Assembly (NCBI RefSeq): GCF_014490555.1
Contig: NZ_CP061032.1
Coordinates: forward strand, 2,108,001 to 2,172,000
Direction: 5' to 3'
Length of the DNA stretch: 64,000 bases
Source: Corynebacterium lujinxingii
GTDB lineage: Bacteria > Actinomycetota > Actinomycetes > Mycobacteriales > Mycobacteriaceae
Every line of letters begins with the position of its first letter. The stretch's first letter is position 1. This document shows, one piece after another, positions 7,731 to 16,270 of the stretch. The position numbers and the translations under genes are program-made. The notes beneath the pieces are model-generated. The model was not told where the DNA came from, did not search any database, and saw nothing but the letters and a program-made list of their open reading frames with translations.

Positions 7731-8873
7731 TTGAACCCGACTTGGCGGCGGGCGACGGTGCTCGCGCTCATCGCAATCCTGACTGCGCTTTCCGTGTTCG
7801 ACTGGGTCACGGTGCAGTCCCCGTACGGCTCAGTCGGCACTGCAGCCGGCGCCACGCTCATCGCCGTGTGTGGCGCCTGCTGCGCGGCGCACGGCGTCCG
7901 CCCCGTCACAGCTGTCGCCGGGATCGCCGCGTGCGCCAGCTTTGCACTGTGCCTCAATGCGCTGAGCGTCCCCCTCTACTGGGAGCCAGCGCTCGCCTTC
8001 GGCGCGGTCATCACCACCTCCCGGGTGCCCCGGCGCGACCGCACCTGGCTGATCGTCTGGCTCCTCGCGATACCCACCGTCGCGCTTTTCACCCACAGCA
8101 TGTTCGCGCCGGACTGGCCGGGCAGTCAGTCGGCGGGGCGTGCCGCCACCGTCGCGGCCCGCGCGGTGGCACTGTCATGGGTCTTCCTCGGCTTCTTTTT
8201 CCTTCTCGGTGCTCAGCTTCGCAACCGGCGGGAAAAGATCTCGGAGCTGGAGCAGCAGGTCGAATTCGCTCACGTCCGCGAGCGCACCCAGATCGCGCGA
8301 GAGATGCACGACATCGTCGCCCACACGCTCGCCGGGATCACCGCCCTGGCGGACGGCGCGCGATACGCATCCAAACACAACCCAGAGGTGGCCAGGGGCG
8401 CCCTTGAAACAATCAGCGCCGAATCACGTACCGCGCTGTCGCAGATGCGCGGGCTGCTCAGCGTGTTACGCGACGACGACGCCGCAGCACCCACCGGTGC
8501 TGCCCCGGGCCGACGTGACTTCACCGCTCTGTTCAACGAAGCCCGCGCCCGTGGCCTCAACTTAAGCGTCGCGGGCTTCGACGAGCTCCCAGAGGATGTG
8601 CCGCCACTCACGCTCTTCACCCTCTACCGTGTCTGCCAGGAGGCCATCACAAACATGCTGCGACACGCGTCCGCACCGGAAGGTGCGCTCACCTTTTCCG
8701 CCGACGCGAAGTCGGTGCGTGTGGAGGCGGTAAACGCTGCGCCGAAAAGCAAGCACGGCCCCAACGGTTTCGGGCTGGTGGGCATCCGCGAGCGCGTCGC
8801 GGCGCATGGCGGGCGCGTGAACGTGACCGACGACGGTGGCAAGTTCGTCCTGACCGCGGAGGTGCCGCGATGA
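7731..8873 (+). CDS. NarL-family sensor histidine kinase
   Basis: 380-residue membrane histidine kinase. The first 160 residues hold five or so hydrophobic segments with little extracytoplasmic sequence, suggesting a signal sensed within the membrane. A dimerisation/phosphoacceptor domain of the HisKA_3 type follows: REMHDIVAHTLAGI, with the phosphorylated histidine near residue 192. The HATPase domain ends in NGFGLVGIRERVAAHGG. I used the TTG at 7731 because GAGAAAGGGG lies upstream of it; longer readings run through the preceding terminator region. Its stop overlaps the response regulator start (ATGA). The downstream ABC transporter is the likely target, as in many drug- or lantibiotic-responsive systems. 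Confidence 0.88.
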   Translation: MNPTWRRATVLALIAILTALSVFDWVTVQSPYGSVGTAAGATLIAVCGACCAAHGVRPVTAVAGIAACASFALCLNALSVPLYWEPALAFGAVITTSRVPRRDRTWLIVWLLAIPTVALFTHSMFAPDWPGSQSAGRAATVAARAVALSWVFLGFFFLLGAQLRNRREKISELEQQVEFAHVRERTQIAREMHDIVAHTLAGITALADGARYASKHNPEVARGALETISAESRTALSQMRGLLSVLRDDDAAAPTGAAPGRRDFTALFNEARARGLNLSVAGFDELPEDVPPLTLFTLYRVCQEAITNMLRHASAPEGALTFSADAKSVRVEAVNAAPKSKHGPNGFGLVGIRERVAAHGGRVNVTDDGGKFVLTAEVPR

Positions 8874-9532
8874 TCAGCGTCGCGCTTGTGGACGACCAGC
8901 CGCTCGTGCGCGCCGGCTTCTCGATGCTCGTCACCTCCCAGGACGATATGGACGTGGTCTGGCAGGCGGGCGACGGCGCAGGGGTGGCCGGGCAGCCGGC
9001 GGCGGACATTGTGCTCATGGACATCCAGATGCCCGGCACGGACGGCATCGAGGCCTGCCGCGCGTTGCTCACCGAGCACCCGGACACCCGCGTGATCATG
9101 CTGACCACCTTTGACGAGCGCGACCTCGTCCTCGGCGCGCTCGACGCCGGGGCCTCCGGGTTCCTGCTCAAAGACGCCGACCCTGACGAGCTGCTCGACG
9201 CGCTGCGCACCGTCAACGGCGGCGACGCGGTGCTCGCGCCGAAGGTGACGCGCCACGTCATCGGCGCCGCGCAAGCCCCCGAGCAGCGGGAGGCGGCACG
9301 CAATGAGGCGATGCTCGAGCGCCTCACCCCGCGCGAGGTGGAGGTCCTTCGCTTGGTGGCGCTCGGCTACTCAAACGAGGAGATCGCCGAGGCCGAAACA
9401 CTCTCCCCCGCGACGGTGAAGACACACGTGCACCGCATTCTGTTCAAGACCGAGTCCCGCGACCGTGTCCACGCCGTCCTCTTCGCGTTCCGCGCGGGCC
9501 TGGTGGGCACCGGCGAGTTGCTGGGCCACTAG
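8870..9532 (+). CDS. LuxR/NarL-family response regulator
   Basis: 220-residue response regulator paired with the kinase just upstream. The receiver domain has the acidic pair VDDQ near the start, the phosphoacceptor aspartate in IVLMDIQMPG (about residue 50), the conserved Thr in MLTTFDERD and lysine in FLLKDADP. The C-terminal GerE-type helix-turn-helix is LTPREVEVLRLVALGYSNEE and so on to SPATVKTHVHRI. A near-perfect palindrome begins directly after its stop codon, in front of the ABC genes, and is a good candidate for its own binding site. Confidence 0.92.
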   Translation: MISVALVDDQPLVRAGFSMLVTSQDDMDVVWQAGDGAGVAGQPAADIVLMDIQMPGTDGIEACRALLTEHPDTRVIMLTTFDERDLVLGALDAGASGFLLKDADPDELLDALRTVNGGDAVLAPKVTRHVIGAAQAPEQREAARNEAMLERLTPREVEVLRLVALGYSNEEIAEAETLSPATVKTHVHRILFKTESRDRVHAVLFAFRAGLVGTGELLGH

Positions 9533-9558
9533 CCGTGTACACCCCAGGGTGTACACGG
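9533..9558. promoter_or_regulatory. 26-bp perfect palindrome, candidate operator of the adjacent response regulator
   Basis: Arms CCGTGTACACCC and GGGTGTACACGG around a central CA. The site sits between the response regulator stop and the ABC transporter start, and two further TACACCC/TTCACCC half-sites follow within 40 bases. No T-run follows, so a terminator is unlikely. A related core appears at 43460-43480. Confidence 0.6.
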
Positions 9559-9614
9559 CGATTTACACCCGCGGGCGGACGATTTCACCCGCGCCGCGCG
9601 CGATTGTGGGAACC

Positions 9615-10466
9615 ATGATCGAAGTTCACAACCTGACCAAACGATATTCAAGCTCCACCGCCGTAAACGCGCTGTCGTTCACGGCGCCGGACGGTGCCGT
9701 CACCGGTTTCTTGGGCCCGAACGGCTCCGGCAAGTCCACGACCATGCGCATGATCGTCGGACTAGAAACCCCAAACGAGGGCGAGGCGCTTATCGACGGC
9801 TCCGCTTTCCGATCCCTCGACCAACCCGCACGCGTCGTCGGGGCGCTGCTCAACCCGGAATGGATCGCCCCGCACATGACTGGGCGCGGCCACCTGAAGA
9901 TGGTCGCTGACTACGCCGGCGTGCCGGAATCCCGCGCCGACGAGGCGCTCGAGGCGTTCGGGCTCGCGGAGGCGGCAAAACGGGAAGTGAAAGACTACTC
10001 CCTCGGCATGCGCCAGCGCCTCGGCGTGGCCAGCGCGCTGATCGCGGACCCAACCAACGTCATCCTGGACGAGCCGGTCAACGGCCTCGACCCGCAGGGC
10101 GTGGCCTGGATGCGAGGGCGCATCCGCGAGATGGCCGCCGAGGGCCGTGCGGTAGTCGTCTCTTCGCACCTGATGAGCGAGATGCAGCTCACCGCGGACC
10201 GCCTCGTGGTGATCAACCGCGGCCGCCTCGCCGGCGAGGGCCCGCTCGAGGACTTCCTGGGCTCCAACCGGGTTGAGGCGACCTGCAGCGACCCGGCGCG
10301 GCTGGCCGAGGCCGTCGGCGGCCAGGTCATTGGCGACTCCGTTGTCGTCGACGACGCCTCCGCCCGCGACGTCGGCGAGGCCGCCCAGGGCGCCGGGGTG
10401 ACGGTTTACTCCCTCCAGGAATCCCGCCGCAGCCTCGAAGAAGTGTTCCTGGAATCGACGAAATAG
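9615..10466 (+). CDS. ABC transporter ATP-binding protein
   Basis: 283-residue nucleotide-binding subunit of an ABC-2 type exporter. Walker A GPNGSGKSTTMRM is near residue 35, the signature is YSLGMRQRLGVASALI, and Walker B is VILDEPVNGLDPQG with the catalytic glutamate. The switch histidine is in VVSSHLMSEM. The C-terminal 80 residues form the small extra domain seen in BcrA/CcmA-like drug and bacteriocin exporters. The ATG at 9615 was preferred to a longer reading because the extra N-terminal residues would run through the palindromic operator. The next gene encodes the matching permease. Confidence 0.9.
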   Translation: MIEVHNLTKRYSSSTAVNALSFTAPDGAVTGFLGPNGSGKSTTMRMIVGLETPNEGEALIDGSAFRSLDQPARVVGALLNPEWIAPHMTGRGHLKMVADYAGVPESRADEALEAFGLAEAAKREVKDYSLGMRQRLGVASALIADPTNVILDEPVNGLDPQGVAWMRGRIREMAAEGRAVVVSSHLMSEMQLTADRLVVINRGRLAGEGPLEDFLGSNRVEATCSDPARLAEAVGGQVIGDSVVVDDASARDVGEAAQGAGVTVYSLQESRRSLEEVFLESTK

Positions 10467-10484
10467 GACGTAGGAGGTTTTTCC

Positions 10485-11180
10485 ATGCATACGTTGAAAG
10501 CAACCCTGCGGGAGGTCTTCTCCCGCCCCGCGACGCGCATACTGCTCGCATTCGTCGCGGTCGCTCTCATTCTCGGTCCCATAACCGTAGCGATGCTCCT
10601 CGGCCCCAACGGAACAAACGTCGCAGACCCGGCGATGCTGCTCATCCCCGCCAGCTTGATGCTCCCCGTGGCGCTCGCCGCGGGCGCCTTCCCCGCCGGC
10701 GGCGCACACTCGCGCGGCACGATCGGCTACGCCTACCTAGCGTCGAATCACCGCGGCTGGGAGCTTGCCTGCCGCGTTGGCGTCGCAGCTCTCGCCTGCA
10801 CACTGACGGCGTTTGCTGCCTCGGCGATCGGGCTCGGCGGCGCGCACGCGTTCGTCGACAGCGTCGCGCTGGACGGTGCCGACAGCGCGGGTATGGTGCT
10901 CAACCAGGCCGAGCTGTGGATCGCCTACCCACTGCTTGCGGCCCTGACAGCCGTGCTGCTCGGCTCGGGCACCGCGTCCTTCTTCGTCTGGGTCGTCGAG
11001 TTGCTCATCGTGGAGACTGCCCTCAGTGCGATCAACCAGCCGTGGGCCGCTGTCCTGGAGAAGCTCCTGCCGGGCGGCGCGGCTGGGAACGGCACGGCCG
11101 GAGTAGCTACCCTCGCGGTGTGGGTCGTGGCCCTCGTCGCCGCCGCGTACGCGGCCGTTCAGCGGAGGGCAGTGAAGTGA
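10485..11180 (+). CDS. ABC-2 type transporter permease
   Basis: 231-residue integral membrane protein with about six hydrophobic segments, beginning MHTLKATLREVFSRPATRI, a typical cytoplasmic leader of ABC-2 permeases. A clear AGGAGG is placed eight bases before the ATG. It should form the transport channel for the ATPase encoded 18 bases upstream. Its last codons overlap the GTG of the DUF418 gene. The substrate is unknown; with a cognate two-component system, an antimicrobial peptide or drug is plausible but unproven. Confidence 0.85.
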   Translation: MHTLKATLREVFSRPATRILLAFVAVALILGPITVAMLLGPNGTNVADPAMLLIPASLMLPVALAAGAFPAGGAHSRGTIGYAYLASNHRGWELACRVGVAALACTLTAFAASAIGLGGAHAFVDSVALDGADSAGMVLNQAELWIAYPLLAALTAVLLGSGTASFFVWVVELLIVETALSAINQPWAAVLEKLLPGGAAGNGTAGVATLAVWVVALVAAAYAAVQRRAVK

Positions 11181-12415
11181 CCGCGACAGGGACCACAACA
11201 CACACCAGTGAGCGCACTGCGGTCCGCCAGCGGTTCGTGGCCCCCGACCTCGCCCGCGGGTTCGCTCTCGTCGGCATCGCGATGGCCAACATGGTCACTG
11301 ACTGGGACCCTGCTGAGGGCGTCGACCACGCGGCGGGCCTCGGCGGCTACAACGGCGACGGCACCTTGTTGGAGAAGCTGCTCGTCTTCTTCGAGACGGT
11401 CTTCGTGCACGTGCGCGGCTTGCCCATGTTTGCCACCCTGCTCGGTGTTGGCGTCGGCATGATCTTTGCCAGTCTCGAGCGGCGCGGCTACCCGCTGCGC
11501 GCCCGGCGCATGGTGCTCGCGCGCCGCTATGGGTTCCTGTTCCTGTTCGGCCTAGTGCACAAGACGCTGTTTTTCACCAACGACATCATGACCGCGTACG
11601 GCATCGCGGCGCTTATCCTGTGCCTGTTCATCGGGTGGAGCGACCGAGCACTCTACGCGCTCGCAGGTGCAGCGTTCGCCCTGAACGCGATACTTCGTGC
11701 TCCTGGTGTATTCGCCGCGTTTTCGTCGGCAGCGGAACCGGTAGACGGCAGCCCCGCGCGCATCGTTGACCTCGGCGAGCGCATAGCCGCCGGCCTGGCC
11801 AACTTCTGGGTGTACCCGGCAATGGGCGTAATCGAGATGCTCGCCTTCTTCCCGCTTGTCGTGGTCGGGTTTGTATGGGGCCGGCGTGGCGTCTTCGGCA
11901 ACGTAAACGGAAATTCCCGGATGCTCCGCGGGTGGGCGATTCTTGCAGCCGTAGTTATCGTGGCCGTCGGCATCCCGTGGGGCTGCGCGGAAATCGGCGC
12001 ACTCGGACCTGGGTGGGCTACAGGGCTCAATGCCGCCAACGAGCTCGTCGGCATGCTCACCGGCCCCGGCATCCTCGCTGCCATCTCCCTCGCGTGCCGG
12101 CCGTTGCAATCGCGTATCAACGCCTCCGGCTCCCTCCCGCACCTAGCCCAACCCCTCGTGGCGCTGGGGAAACGTTCCATGAGCGGCTATCTTGCGCAAA
12201 CGATTCTCTTCACCCTGACAACCCAGCCCGCGTTCTGGTGGGTAACTCGCGACGCGAAGATCGCCGGCAAACTCGGCTGGGCGCTGATTATGTGGCTGGC
12301 CACGGTAGCTGGTGCGTGGGCACTTGAGCGGGCTGGCAGGCCGGGGCCGTTCGAATGGCTGCACCGTCGCCTGTCGTACGGCAAAAACGGCCTCCCTGAG
12401 CACTACAACGGTTAG
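11177..12415 (+). CDS. DUF418 family membrane protein
   Basis: 412-residue polytopic membrane protein of the DUF418 family (YeiB-like, related to acyltransferase-3 folds). The N-terminal signature is APDLARGFALVGIAMANMV, followed by ten or so hydrophobic segments and the conserved C-terminal block LGKRSMSGYLAQTILFTL. The GTG start overlaps the permease stop and has GGAGGG eight bases upstream, so it is the last gene of the two-component/ABC operon. Function is not established for this family; linkage to the exporter suggests a role in handling the same envelope-active compound. Confidence 0.85.
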   Translation: MTATGTTTHTSERTAVRQRFVAPDLARGFALVGIAMANMVTDWDPAEGVDHAAGLGGYNGDGTLLEKLLVFFETVFVHVRGLPMFATLLGVGVGMIFASLERRGYPLRARRMVLARRYGFLFLFGLVHKTLFFTNDIMTAYGIAALILCLFIGWSDRALYALAGAAFALNAILRAPGVFAAFSSAAEPVDGSPARIVDLGERIAAGLANFWVYPAMGVIEMLAFFPLVVVGFVWGRRGVFGNVNGNSRMLRGWAILAAVVIVAVGIPWGCAEIGALGPGWATGLNAANELVGMLTGPGILAAISLACRPLQSRINASGSLPHLAQPLVALGKRSMSGYLAQTILFTLTTQPAFWWVTRDAKIAGKLGWALIMWLATVAGAWALERAGRPGPFEWLHRRLSYGKNGLPEHYNG

Positions 12416-12519
12416 GCGCCCGGGCAGACGCGCCCGGACGGCACCGTGCCCACGCTCGAGCCGTGTGCGATGCGACAGAAGTCTAGGATTGCCCCGGGCA
12501 ACGAGAAGAAGGGGCATAC

Positions 12520-14226
12520 GTGGATCTCATCCGTCTTACCGCGCGCTTCGGCAAACCCTACGTCGGCCAATTCGCATTGGTCATCGCGTTACAGCTGGTC
12601 ACTACCCTGGCCACGCTGTATTTGCCGGACTTGAACGCGGACATCATTAACAACGGCGTCGCGCAAGCGGACGTGCCATACATCTGGCACGTGGGCCGCA
12701 CAATGCTGCTAGTGGCGCTGGTCCAGATCGCGGCGGCAATCGCGGCAGTGTGGTTCGCGTCCAAGGTGGCGATGAACACCGGCCGCGACATCCGCGCTGC
12801 GGTGTACGACCGCGTCTCCGCCTACGACAGCGAGGACATGGCGCACTTCGGCACCGCCACCCTGGTCACCCGCGGCACTAACGACGTCCAGCAGGTGCAG
12901 ATGACGTTCCTGCTGTTCATGAACTTCATGGTGGCAGCCCCGATCATGGCGGTCGGCGGCATCATCATGGCGCTGCGCCAGGATGCTGGCATGTCCTGGC
13001 TGGTAGCGGTCGCGGTGATCATTCTGGCGGTGGTGGTCGCCATCATCGCCGCGATCCTCATGCCGCTGTTCAAGCGCATGCAACAGAAACTCGACGCCAT
13101 CAACGGCCTGCTGCGCGAGCAGATCGCGGGCATCCGCGTGGTCCGCGCCTTCGGCCGCGAAGACTACGAGGCCGAGCGGTTCACCGAAGCCAACGACGAC
13201 ATCACGAGGCTGAGCCTGAACATCGGCCGGGTGTTTGTCACCATGTTCCCGGTCATCATGCTCATCCTGAACCTGGCCACGGCGGCGGTGCTGTGGTTCG
13301 GTGGCCACCGCGTGGACGAGGGCCTGGTGGAGGTCGGCTCGCTCACCGCGTTCATGCAGTACCTCATGCAGATCCTCATGGCGGTGATGATGGGTGTGTT
13401 CATGCTCATGATGCTGCCGCGCGCGATCGTGTGCGCGGACCGCATTGACGAGGTGCTCGCGCATGAGGCGGTGGAGGCCGGGGGCGTGGGGTCGTCGGCA
13501 AGCGAGGGCGTCGTGCGTTTCGACGACGTCTCCTACACCTACCCCGGCGCCGAGAAACCCGTGCTCGAGCACATCTCGTTCGAGGCGCGGCCGGGCACGA
13601 CCACCGCGATCATCGGGGCGACCGGCTCCGGCAAGTCCACGCTCGTGGGCCTTCTGCCGCGGCTGTACTCCCCCGCCTCGGGACAGGTGCTTATCGACGA
13701 CGCCCCGATCACCGACTTCGCCCGCACCGACCTCGTACGCGCGGTAGCGATGGTGCCGCAGAAGCCGTGGCTGTTCTCCGGCACGGTGGCGTCTAACCTG
13801 CGCATGGGCAACCCGGACGCGACCGACGAGCAGTTGTGGGCGGCGCTGCGGACCGCGCAGGCGGGGTTTGTCGAGGACTTGGACATGCCGATTTCCCAAG
13901 GTGGCACGAACGTTTCGGGCGGCCAGCGCCAACGTTTGTGCATCGCGCGGATGCTGGTGGCGGATCCGAAAGTGTACGTCTTCGACGACTCTTTCAGTGC
14001 GCTGGATGCGACCACGGAAGCCAAGCTCAACGCCGCGATGCGCGAAACCGGAAGCGACAAGACCGTGATCGTGGTGGCGCAAAAGGTGGCCTCGATCCGG
14101 CACGCGGACCAGATTTTGGTGATGGAGGCGGGACGGATCGTCGCAAAGGGCACGCACGCAGAACTGCTGGAAACGTCCGAGACGTACCGCGAGATTGAAC
14201 ACAGCCAGGCGGAGGTGGACGCATGA
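12520..14226 (+). CDS. Heterodimeric ABC exporter, subunit with degenerate ATPase site
   Basis: 568-residue half-transporter with an N-terminal six-helix export domain and a C-terminal nucleotide-binding domain. Walker A is IGATGSGKSTLVGLL, the signature NVSGGQRQRLCIAR is canonical, and Walker B reads VYVFDDSFSALD, with aspartate in place of the catalytic glutamate. This is the pattern of the inactive-site subunit in heterodimeric exporters such as TM287/288 or LmrCD. The start is a GTG behind GAGAAGAAGGGG. The stop overlaps the ATG of the partner gene. The substrate cannot be predicted; multidrug or lipid export is typical. Confidence 0.9.
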   Translation: MDLIRLTARFGKPYVGQFALVIALQLVTTLATLYLPDLNADIINNGVAQADVPYIWHVGRTMLLVALVQIAAAIAAVWFASKVAMNTGRDIRAAVYDRVSAYDSEDMAHFGTATLVTRGTNDVQQVQMTFLLFMNFMVAAPIMAVGGIIMALRQDAGMSWLVAVAVIILAVVVAIIAAILMPLFKRMQQKLDAINGLLREQIAGIRVVRAFGREDYEAERFTEANDDITRLSLNIGRVFVTMFPVIMLILNLATAAVLWFGGHRVDEGLVEVGSLTAFMQYLMQILMAVMMGVFMLMMLPRAIVCADRIDEVLAHEAVEAGGVGSSASEGVVRFDDVSYTYPGAEKPVLEHISFEARPGTTTAIIGATGSGKSTLVGLLPRLYSPASGQVLIDDAPITDFARTDLVRAVAMVPQKPWLFSGTVASNLRMGNPDATDEQLWAALRTAQAGFVEDLDMPISQGGTNVSGGQRQRLCIARMLVADPKVYVFDDSFSALDATTEAKLNAAMRETGSDKTVIVVAQKVASIRHADQILVMEAGRIVAKGTHAELLETSETYREIEHSQAEVDA

Positions 14227-16172
14227 GCGAGATGACCGACGAGCAACTCGCCGACTACGAAGAGAAGATGGCCGGCGACGACTATTCGTCCTCCGCGCCG
14301 CGCAAGGCGAAGCAGTTCTGGCCCTCCGCGAAGCGCCTGCTGGGGCTCCTCGCACCGTACAAAATGGCGCTGACGGCGGTGTTCATCATGAACGCCGCGT
14401 CGGTGTTCCTCGCCGTCTACGCCCCGCGGGTGATGGGACGCGCCATGGACGTGATCTTCTCCGGCGTGATGTCCAAGCAGATGCCGCCTGGCATGACCAA
14501 GGAACAGGCCGTCGAAGGGCTACGCGCGGCAGGTGAGGACCGGTTCGCCGACATGGCCGCCGCGATGGATCTGCGCCCCGGTTCCGGCATCGACTTCGAC
14601 CGGCTGCGCGCCCTCATCGTGACGGTGCTCGTGCTGTACCTGGCGGCGTCGCTTTTGATGTGGGCCCAAGGCGCGATCTTGAACCGGCTGACGATGCGCA
14701 CCGTGTTCAACCTGCGCGAGCGGGTGGAGGCGAAGATCAACCGGCTGCCGTTGTCGTACTTTGACACCCGGCAGCGCGGCGACGTGATGTCGCGCACCAC
14801 CAACGACGTGGACAACGTGCAGCAGGCATTGCAGCAGTCGCTGTCGTCGCTGTTCAACGCGGTGCTCACGGTGGTCGGCATCATCGTGATGATGTTCGCC
14901 ATCTCCTGGCAGCTCGCGTTGGTCGCCCTGGTGTCCATCCCGCTGACTGGGCTGGTCATGGGGCTAGTAGGCACGCGCTCGCAAAAGCAGTTCACCACCC
15001 AATGGAAGGCCACCGGCGACGTCAACGGGCACGTCGAGGAGTCGTTTTCCGGCCACGACGTCGCCGTCATCTTCGGACGCACCGACGAGCTGCGCCGCCA
15101 GTTCGACGAACGCAACGAGGAACTCGCCGGCGCGGCTCAAAAGGCGCAGTTTTTGGCCAACTCGATGCACCCGATCATGCAGTTCATCTCGTACCTGTCG
15201 TACGTGGCCATCGCGGTGCTCGGCGGCGTGAAGGTGGCCTCGGGCAAGTTGACGCTTGGCGGCGCCACCGCGTTCATCCAGTACTCCCGCCAGTTCAACC
15301 AACCGCTCGGGGAGATCGCCGGCATGATGCAGATGCTGCAATCCGGCGTGGCTTCGGCCGAGCGCGTTTTCGAGCTGCTCGACGCCGAAGAGGAACCCGC
15401 AGAATCCGCAACGGTGCAGTTTCACGATCGCGTGGACGGCCTCGTCGAGTTCCACGACGTGTCCTTTGATTACGCGACAGAGCGCAGCGACACTCCTCCC
15501 CTTATCCAGCACCTCAACCTGCGCGTCGAGCCGGGCCAAACGGCTGCGATCGTGGGGCCGACCGGTGCGGGTAAGACCACGCTGGTGAACCTCATCATGC
15601 GCTTCTACGACGTCGATTCGGGCTCCATCACCCTCGACGGCACCGACATCCGCGACGTCGCCCGCGAGGACCTGCGCGACCACATCGGCATGGTGCTCCA
15701 GGACGCGGTGCTGTTCAAGGGCACGATCATGGACAACATCCGCTACGGTCGCCTCGACGCCACCGACGAGGAGGTCATTGCGGCGGCGAAGGCCACGTAT
15801 GTGGACCGGTTCGTGCGCACGCTGCCGGACGGCTACGACACCGAAGTGGACCAGGACGGCGGATCGGTGTCCGCAGGCGAGCGGCAGTTGATCACCATCG
15901 CGCGTGCCTTCTTGGCGGCGCCGTCGCTGCTTATTTTGGACGAGGCGACCTCCTCCGTTGACACCCGCACCGAGGTGCTGGTCCAGCAAGCAATGAACGC
16001 CCTTCGTTCGAACCGCACCTCGATCGTTATTGCGCACCGCTTGTCGACGATCCGCGGCGCCGACGTCATCCTCGTCATGGAAAACGGCACGATTGTGGAG
16101 CAGGGATCGCATGAGGAGCTCGTCGCAAAGCAAGGCGCGTATTGGACGTTGCACCAATCCCAGTTTGCTTAA
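14223..16172 (+). CDS. Heterodimeric ABC exporter, catalytic subunit
   Basis: 649-residue partner of the preceding half-transporter. The first 60 residues are a hydrophilic cytoplasmic extension, then six transmembrane helices with a longer loop after the first, and an ATPase domain. Walker A VGPTGAGKTTLVNLI and Walker B LLILDEATSSVD are canonical, but the signature is SVSAGERQL instead of SGGQ. With the partner's FDDS Walker B, this gives one intact and one degenerate ATP site, the expected complementary pair. Overlap ATGA with the upstream gene indicates coupled synthesis. Confidence 0.91.
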   Translation: MSEMTDEQLADYEEKMAGDDYSSSAPRKAKQFWPSAKRLLGLLAPYKMALTAVFIMNAASVFLAVYAPRVMGRAMDVIFSGVMSKQMPPGMTKEQAVEGLRAAGEDRFADMAAAMDLRPGSGIDFDRLRALIVTVLVLYLAASLLMWAQGAILNRLTMRTVFNLRERVEAKINRLPLSYFDTRQRGDVMSRTTNDVDNVQQALQQSLSSLFNAVLTVVGIIVMMFAISWQLALVALVSIPLTGLVMGLVGTRSQKQFTTQWKATGDVNGHVEESFSGHDVAVIFGRTDELRRQFDERNEELAGAAQKAQFLANSMHPIMQFISYLSYVAIAVLGGVKVASGKLTLGGATAFIQYSRQFNQPLGEIAGMMQMLQSGVASAERVFELLDAEEEPAESATVQFHDRVDGLVEFHDVSFDYATERSDTPPLIQHLNLRVEPGQTAAIVGPTGAGKTTLVNLIMRFYDVDSGSITLDGTDIRDVAREDLRDHIGMVLQDAVLFKGTIMDNIRYGRLDATDEEVIAAAKATYVDRFVRTLPDGYDTEVDQDGGSVSAGERQLITIARAFLAAPSLLILDEATSSVDTRTEVLVQQAMNALRSNRTSIVIAHRLSTIRGADVILVMENGTIVEQGSHEELVAKQGAYWTLHQSQFA

Positions 16173-16186
16173 AAAGTTTTCCCAGC

Positions 16187-16208
16187 GTTTACCAAGGCTT
16201 CACTTCGA
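16187..16208 (+). promoter_or_regulatory. Possible PHO-box-like direct repeat upstream of the phosphate genes
   Basis: Two 11-base units, GTTTACCAAGG and CTTCACTTCGA, resemble the GTTCACC-type repeats bound by PhoP/PhoR regulators in actinobacteria. They lie 63 bases before a Na/phosphate symporter gene. The match is imperfect and the assignment tentative. Confidence 0.3.
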
Positions 16209-16270
16209 TGGCACCCCGCCCACATACGGTCATGCGAAGACATCTGTCGTAAACAACTGATTGGGCAAAC

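Noticed and set aside
12416..12519. GC-rich repeats after the DUF418 gene as a terminator
   Set aside because: Partial CGCCCGG repeats without a stable symmetrical stem and T-run.
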